From the NCBI RefSeq assembly GCF_016756495.1, contig NZ_AP023243.1:3972501-4036500 (forward strand): a stretch of 64,000 nucleotides of DNA, read 5' to 3'. How positions within the stretch are numbered: position 1 is the first letter of the stretch; each line of letters begins with the position of its first letter. Positions 59,315 through 64,000 of the stretch are shown in pieces. Source of the DNA: Mesorhizobium sp. 113-3-3 (GTDB lineage: Bacteria > Pseudomonadota > Alphaproteobacteria > Rhizobiales > Rhizobiaceae). The position numbers and the translations under genes were made by a program. Below the pieces are notes generated by a model. That model saw only the letters and a program-made list of their open reading frames with translations, was not told where the DNA came from and did no database searches.

Positions 59315-60394
59315 ATGCTGGAACTGAGGAACGTCACCAAGACGGTCGGCGCGGTCGAGCATATTCGCGACGTGTCGCTGACGCTTCAGCATGGCTCGCT
59401 CAACGTTCTGCTCGGGCCGACGCTTTCCGGCAAGACCAGCCTGATGCGGCTGATGGCAGGCCTTGATGTGCCGACCTCCGGCTCGGTCTGGTTCGATGGC
59501 CAGAACGTCACCGGCACGCCGGTGCAGAAGCGCAAGATCGCCATGGTCTACCAGCAGTTCATCAACTATCCGGCGATGACCGTCTATGAGAACATCGCCT
59601 CGCCACTCAGGGTGGCCGGCGTCGACCAGGCCAAGATCGACAGCCAGGTGCGCGAGGCCGCGGCGCTGCTGAAGCTGACGCCCTATCTCGACCGCACGCC
59701 GCTCAGCCTTTCGGGCGGCCAGCAGCAGCGCACCGCGCTGGCGCGCGCCATCGTCAAGAATGCCAGCCTGGTGCTGCTCGACGAGCCACTGGCCAATCTC
59801 GACTACAAGCTGCGCGAGGAACTGCGGGCCGAACTGCCGAGGATTTTTGCCGCCGCCGGCACCATTTTCGTCTACGCCACGACCGAACCGCATGAGGCGC
59901 TGCTGCTCGGCGGCAACACGGCAACGCTGTCGGAAGGCCGCATCACGCAGTTCGGGCCGACCATCGACGTCTTCCGCAGGCCGGTCGATCTGGTCACGGC
60001 GAGGACCTTCGCCGATCCGCCGCTCAACACCATCGTGCTGGCCAAGAAGGGCGCCGACTTTCTGCTCGAAGGCGGGGTGAAGCTGCCGGTGCCGCCGGAA
60101 CTCGTCGGCATTGCCGACGGCAATTACACGATCGGCTTCCAGCCGCACCATCTTTCGCTCGAGCGGCCCAATGCCGGCGCCGTGCCGGTACGGGCTAAGG
60201 TGACCATCACGGAAATCACCGGGTCCGAGAGCTTCATCCACCTCGATTTCGCCGATGTGCGTTGGGTCATGCTGACCCACGGCATCAGGGATTTCGAGAC
60301 CGACGAAGTGGTCGAGGTGTTCATCGATCCGCGCAACATCATGGTCTTCGACGAGCACGGCCGCGCCGTGACCGCGCCGAAGCTGGCAGCCTGA
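59315..60394 (+). CDS. glpS: Glycerol ABC transporter ATPase GlpS
   Basis: A 359-residue ATPase of the MalK group: Walker A GPTLSGKTSL near residue 35, Q-loop VYQQFINYPAM, signature LSGGQQQRTALARAI, and Walker B LVLLDEPLANLD. The switch histidine is missing: the usual VTHD reads ATTEPHEAL. A regulatory OB-like region follows from residue 240. The canonical LSGGQ here complements the degenerate partner encoded next, which keeps the histidine. Confidence 0.93.
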   Translation: MLELRNVTKTVGAVEHIRDVSLTLQHGSLNVLLGPTLSGKTSLMRLMAGLDVPTSGSVWFDGQNVTGTPVQKRKIAMVYQQFINYPAMTVYENIASPLRVAGVDQAKIDSQVREAAALLKLTPYLDRTPLSLSGGQQQRTALARAIVKNASLVLLDEPLANLDYKLREELRAELPRIFAAAGTIFVYATTEPHEALLLGGNTATLSEGRITQFGPTIDVFRRPVDLVTARTFADPPLNTIVLAKKGADFLLEGGVKLPVPPELVGIADGNYTIGFQPHHLSLERPNAGAVPVRAKVTITEITGSESFIHLDFADVRWVMLTHGIRDFETDEVVEVFIDPRNIMVFDEHGRAVTAPKLAA

Positions 60395-60404
60395 GGAGGG
60401 CGAT

Positions 60405-61472
60405 ATGGCGCGCATCGACGTCAACCATGTCAGGCATTCCTACCTGCCGAACCCGCAGAAGGATGCCGATTTCGCGCTGCGGGAAGTGCACCACACATTC
60501 GAGGATGGCGGCGCCTATGCGTTGCTCGGGCCGTCGGGCTGCGGCAAGACCACGCTGCTCAACATCATTTCGGGACTGCTGCACCCCTCGCACGGCCAGT
60601 TGCTGTTCAACGGCAGGGACGTGACCAATCTGTCGACGCAGGAACGCAACATCGCGCAGGTGTTCCAGTTCCCGGTCATCTACGACACCATGACCGTCTA
60701 CGACAATCTGGCCTTCCCGCTGCGCAACCGCGGCGTGCCGGAGGCCGATGTCGACCGCAAGGTGCGCGAGACACTGGAGATGATCGATCTCGCGTCCTGG
60801 GCGAAAAAGAAGGCGAGGGGCCTGACCGCCGACCAGAAACAGAAGATTTCACTCGGCCGCGGCCTGGTGCGCTCCGATGTCAACGCCATCCTGTTCGACG
60901 AGCCGCTGACCGTCATCGACCCGCACATGAAGTGGGTGCTGCGTTCGCAGCTCAAGCAGCTGCACCGCCGCTTCGGCTACACCATGGTGTACGTCACCCA
61001 CGACCAGACCGAGGCGCTGACCTTCGCCGACCAGGTCGTGGTCATGTATGATGGCGGCATCGTCCAGATCGGCACGCCGGCGGAACTGTTCGAGCGGCCG
61101 CGCCATACCTTCGTCGGCTATTTCATCGGCTCGCCGGGCATGAATGTCATGCCGGTGGCGATCGACGGCAGGACGGCAACGCTCGGCTCGCAGCGCATCG
61201 AATTGCCTGGCGCACCCAAAGCAGCCGGCGGCGCCGTCGAACTCGGCATCCGTCCTGAATATGTGCGGCTCGGCCGCGACGGCATGGCCGTCTCGATCAG
61301 CAAGGTCGAGGATCTCGGCCGCCACAAGGTGGTGCGCGCCAAGCTGGAGGGTCGCGACATCGCGGCGGTCATTGGCGAGGACGAGACGGTTCCAGCCGAG
61401 CCGAAGGTGCGGTTCGATCCGGCCGGCATCAACATCTATGCCGATTCCTGGCGCGTCGAGATGGGGGCATAG
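60405..61472 (+). CDS. glpT: Glycerol ABC transporter ATPase GlpT
   Basis: A 355-residue ATPase: Walker A GPSGCGKTTLLNIISG near residue 42, Q-loop QVFQFPVIYDTMTVYDN, a degenerate signature LTADQKQKISLGRGL in place of LSGGQ, Walker B AILFDEPLTVID, and an intact switch VTHDQTEAL. A C-terminal TOBE-like region follows. It forms a heterodimer with GlpS. The name follows the rhizobial GlpSTPQUV scheme and is unrelated to E. coli GlpT antiporter. Confidence 0.93.
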   Translation: MARIDVNHVRHSYLPNPQKDADFALREVHHTFEDGGAYALLGPSGCGKTTLLNIISGLLHPSHGQLLFNGRDVTNLSTQERNIAQVFQFPVIYDTMTVYDNLAFPLRNRGVPEADVDRKVRETLEMIDLASWAKKKARGLTADQKQKISLGRGLVRSDVNAILFDEPLTVIDPHMKWVLRSQLKQLHRRFGYTMVYVTHDQTEALTFADQVVVMYDGGIVQIGTPAELFERPRHTFVGYFIGSPGMNVMPVAIDGRTATLGSQRIELPGAPKAAGGAVELGIRPEYVRLGRDGMAVSISKVEDLGRHKVVRAKLEGRDIAAVIGEDETVPAEPKVRFDPAGINIYADSWRVEMGA

Positions 61473-62339
61473 ATGGACAAGACCTGGAACAACAAGGCCT
61501 GGTTCCTCGTGCTGCCGGTGCTGGTGCTGGTGGCATTCTCGGCCGTCATCCCGCTGATGACCGTGGTCAACTATTCGGTGCAGGACACGTTCGGCAACAA
61601 CGTCTTCTTCTGGGCCGGCACCGAGTGGTTCGAGGAACTGCTCTCGTCGAGCCGTTTTTGGGAGGCGATGACCCGCAACCTGATCTTCTCCTTCATCATC
61701 CTGGCCATCGAAGTGCCGCTCGGCATCTTCATCGCGCTCAACATGCCGAAGAAGGGCTGGGGCGTGCCGGTCTGCCTGGTGCTGATGGCGCTGCCGCTGC
61801 TGATCCCGTGGAACGTCGTCGGCACCATCTGGCAGGTGTTCGGGCGCAACGACATCGGCCTGCTCGGCTACTACGTCAACGCGCTCGGCATCGACTACAA
61901 CTATGTGCAGGATCCGTACGACGCCTGGGTGACGATCATCGTCATGGACGTCTGGCACTGGACCAGCCTCGTCGTTCTGCTCTGCTATGCCGGCCTGGTC
62001 TCGATCCCGGACGCCTTCTACCAGGCGGCCAAGATCGACGGCGCGTCGCGCTGGGCGGTGTTCCGCTACATCCAGCTGCCGAAGATGCAGCGCGTGCTTC
62101 TGATCGCCGTGCTGCTGCGCTTCATGGACAGTTTCATGATCTATACCGAACCCTTCGTCGTCACCGGCGGCGGTCCGGGCAACTCGACGACGTTCCTGTC
62201 GATCGATCTCGTCAAGACGGCGCTCGGCCAGTTCGACCTTGGTCCGGCGGCGGCCATGTCGCTGGTCTACTTCCTCATCATCCTGTTGTTGTCGTGGGTG
62301 TTCTACACGGTGATGACCAATTACGACGCGGAGCGCTGA
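61473..62339 (+). CDS. glpP: Glycerol ABC transporter permease GlpP
   Basis: A 288-residue MalF-type permease with six helices (WFLVLPVLVLVAFSAVIPLMTVVNYSV at the start). The ATPase-docking EAA loop is present as YQAAKIDGASRWAVFRYIQLPKM near residue 185. Its ATG directly follows the glpT stop codon. Confidence 0.93.
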   Translation: MDKTWNNKAWFLVLPVLVLVAFSAVIPLMTVVNYSVQDTFGNNVFFWAGTEWFEELLSSSRFWEAMTRNLIFSFIILAIEVPLGIFIALNMPKKGWGVPVCLVLMALPLLIPWNVVGTIWQVFGRNDIGLLGYYVNALGIDYNYVQDPYDAWVTIIVMDVWHWTSLVVLLCYAGLVSIPDAFYQAAKIDGASRWAVFRYIQLPKMQRVLLIAVLLRFMDSFMIYTEPFVVTGGGPGNSTTFLSIDLVKTALGQFDLGPAAAMSLVYFLIILLLSWVFYTVMTNYDAER

Positions 62340-62340
62340 G

Positions 62341-63260
<920 letters not shown>

Positions 63261-63261
<1 letters not shown>

Positions 63262-63596
63262 TGGCGGAAGCGGTTATCAAAATCTCCGAACTGCGCGATC
63301 TCGCGGACAGCTTGTTCGAACGTCTCAAAGGCCAAGGCTTCGACCATGTCGAGGTAAAGCAAAGTCAGTACTGGAAGGTTTATTTCGCTAACGCATTCGA
63401 TGTCAGCGCACCAAGCCTGGTAATGGGAGATATTTACGACGACCTCAACGACGTGCGGGCGGAGGTCAAAGGCTCGGACGATGGCGACGCCGTATGGCAC
63501 GCATTCATGCATTTCTCCGGCCTGGTGAATTTTGTCGCTTACGCTGCCGAAAGCGGCGGTCTGGTCAAGCGCACGGCGATGGAGAACCCGCAATGA
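63261..63596 (+). CDS. 111-residue hypothetical protein inside the glycerol ABC operon
   Basis: The frame opens ATG at 63261 inside the glpQ stop codon and ends at 63596, overlapping glpU by four bases (ATGA). The protein is soluble and acidic, with MAEAVIKISELRDLADSLFERLKGQGFDHVEV, then YWKVYFANAFDVSAPSLVMGDIYDDLNDVRAEV, and DAVWHAFMHFSGLVNFVAYAAES. It has no signal or membrane segment. No family recognised. Double overlap places it firmly in the operon, although it is not part of the described GlpSTPQUV set. Confidence 0.75.
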
Positions 63597-63880
63597 ACCT
63601 CGACCTCTCCTGGATGGCGTGGACGTGGCCGACGGCGGCGTTCTTCGGCACCGTTCTGCTGCTGCTGTGCGGCATGGCGGCGTGGGAATACGCCTCGCCG
63701 GGCGGCAATCCGCGCGTTGGCATCCTGCGCTTCGAGACGACGCGCGGCGATCGTCTTTTCCTGTCGCTGCTTGGCAGCGCCTTTATCCATCTCGCTTGGC
63801 TGGGTCTCGTTGGATCGAACCTGTGGTGGGCTCTCGCTCTCTCCGTGGTCTACGCCATTGGCGTGTTCCGCTACGTATAG
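63593..63880 (+). CDS. glpU: DUF2160 small membrane protein GlpU
   Basis: A 95-residue protein with three or so hydrophobic helices: WMAWTWPTAAFFGTVLLLLCGMAAWEY, LSLLGSAFIHLAWLGLVG and LWWALALSVVYAIGVFRYV. WEYASPGGNPRVGILRFETTRGDRLF is the loop typical of DUF2160. It is encoded with the rhizobial glycerol ABC transporter; its role is unclear. It starts by ATGA overlap with the preceding gene. Confidence 0.85.
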   Translation: MNLDLSWMAWTWPTAAFFGTVLLLLCGMAAWEYASPGGNPRVGILRFETTRGDRLFLSLLGSAFIHLAWLGLVGSNLWWALALSVVYAIGVFRYV

Positions 63881-63960
63881 AGGGGGAAACTGTTGGAGCG
63901 GCAGCGTGCCGGCCACCGCTCCAGATCGCACTTAAAACCTGAAACAAGTGGAGGAAACTA

Positions 63961-64000
63961 ATGCGACGGCAATTTTTAACATCAACAACTGCCCTGGTCC
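63961..64000 (+). CDS. glpV: Start of the glycerol ABC substrate-binding protein gene, 3'-truncated by window
   Basis: Only 13 codons are visible (MRRQFLTSTTALV), a positively charged and hydrophobic signal-peptide start. GGAGG lies about nine bases before the ATG. Position after glpU indicates GlpV, the periplasmic glycerol-binding protein. The identity is inferred from context only. Confidence 0.7.
   Translation, partial: MRRQFLTSTTALV

Noticed and set aside
57758..60424. A long open frame on the minus strand, over 880 codons, opposite glpD and glpS
   Set aside because: High GC with strong third-position bias leaves the antisense frame open. The predicted protein is rich in His, Asp, Gly and Arg without any domain, while the plus strand has clear GlpD and ATPase motifs.

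Overview
The window is high-GC chromosomal DNA of an alphaproteobacterium of the order Rhizobiales, most likely Mesorhizobium or a close relative. Supporting evidence: a CckA-type hybrid kinase; GAAC-N7-GAAC LexA boxes before uvrA and ssb; a urea ABC operon urtABCDE; a GlpSTPQUV-type glycerol ABC operon behind glpR and glpD; a DksA lacking most zinc cysteines; and several intergenic palindromic elements of the kind known in rhizobia. The genus is inferred from gene content and protein style, not from an rRNA gene, since none is present. I saw no tRNA, rRNA, CRISPR array, insertion sequence or prophage; most of the window is core or soft-core chromosome.

Layout. 1-5 kb: end of a TrxR-like ferredoxin-NADP reductase, a DHA2 efflux pump, a DUF922 protease, then folP-folB-folK. 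5-10 kb: DUF924 protein, CPA2 cation/proton antiporter, an AraC regulator with an MFS exporter whose ribosome-binding site lies in a perfect inverted repeat. 10-20 kb: small exported proteins, ycjX-ycjF, sixA, dksA, a FliO-like protein, cckA, a DeoD-type phosphorylase and a decayed phoX fragment. 20-26.3 kb: urtABCDE behind a sigma-54 promoter, with two hairpins separating urtA from urtB. 26.5-33.5 kb: a 58-codon gene, a diguanylate cyclase, and a mostly overlapping leftward operon uvrA-DUF302-GNAT-methyltransferase-like-DUF72 with a LexA box upstream. 34-36 kb: a small leftward block (exported protein, ClpP paralogue, AHSA1 protein, ArsR regulator) lying between uvrA and ssb. 36-42 kb: ssb, OsmC, MarC, a glyoxalase-fold protein, AraC regulator, ParB/Srx-like protein coupled to a SulP transporter. 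42-50 kb: gyrA, then a housekeeping run coaD, two cyclophilins, a DMT transporter, queA, a small overlapping gene and tgt. 50-55 kb: DUF4864 protein, stand-alone RAM domain, and a four-gene Anbu locus (circularly permuted ATP-grasp, alpha-E, transglutaminase, Anbu peptidase). 55-64 kb: a PLP decarboxylase, then glpR, glpD and the glycerol ABC transporter, cut by the window end at the first codons of the binding-protein gene.

How the genes work together. Clear pathway units are folate synthesis (folPBK), urea uptake under nitrogen control (urt), SOS repair (uvrA, ssb), queuosine tRNA modification (queA, tgt) and glycerol use (glp). The least understood unit is the Anbu locus, whose substrate is not known. 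The two glycerol ATPases carry complementary losses of key ATP-site residues, so one composite site should be catalytic and the other degenerate. Translation starts were often moved downstream of the longest reading frame, using ribosome-binding sites and family lengths; each such choice is stated.
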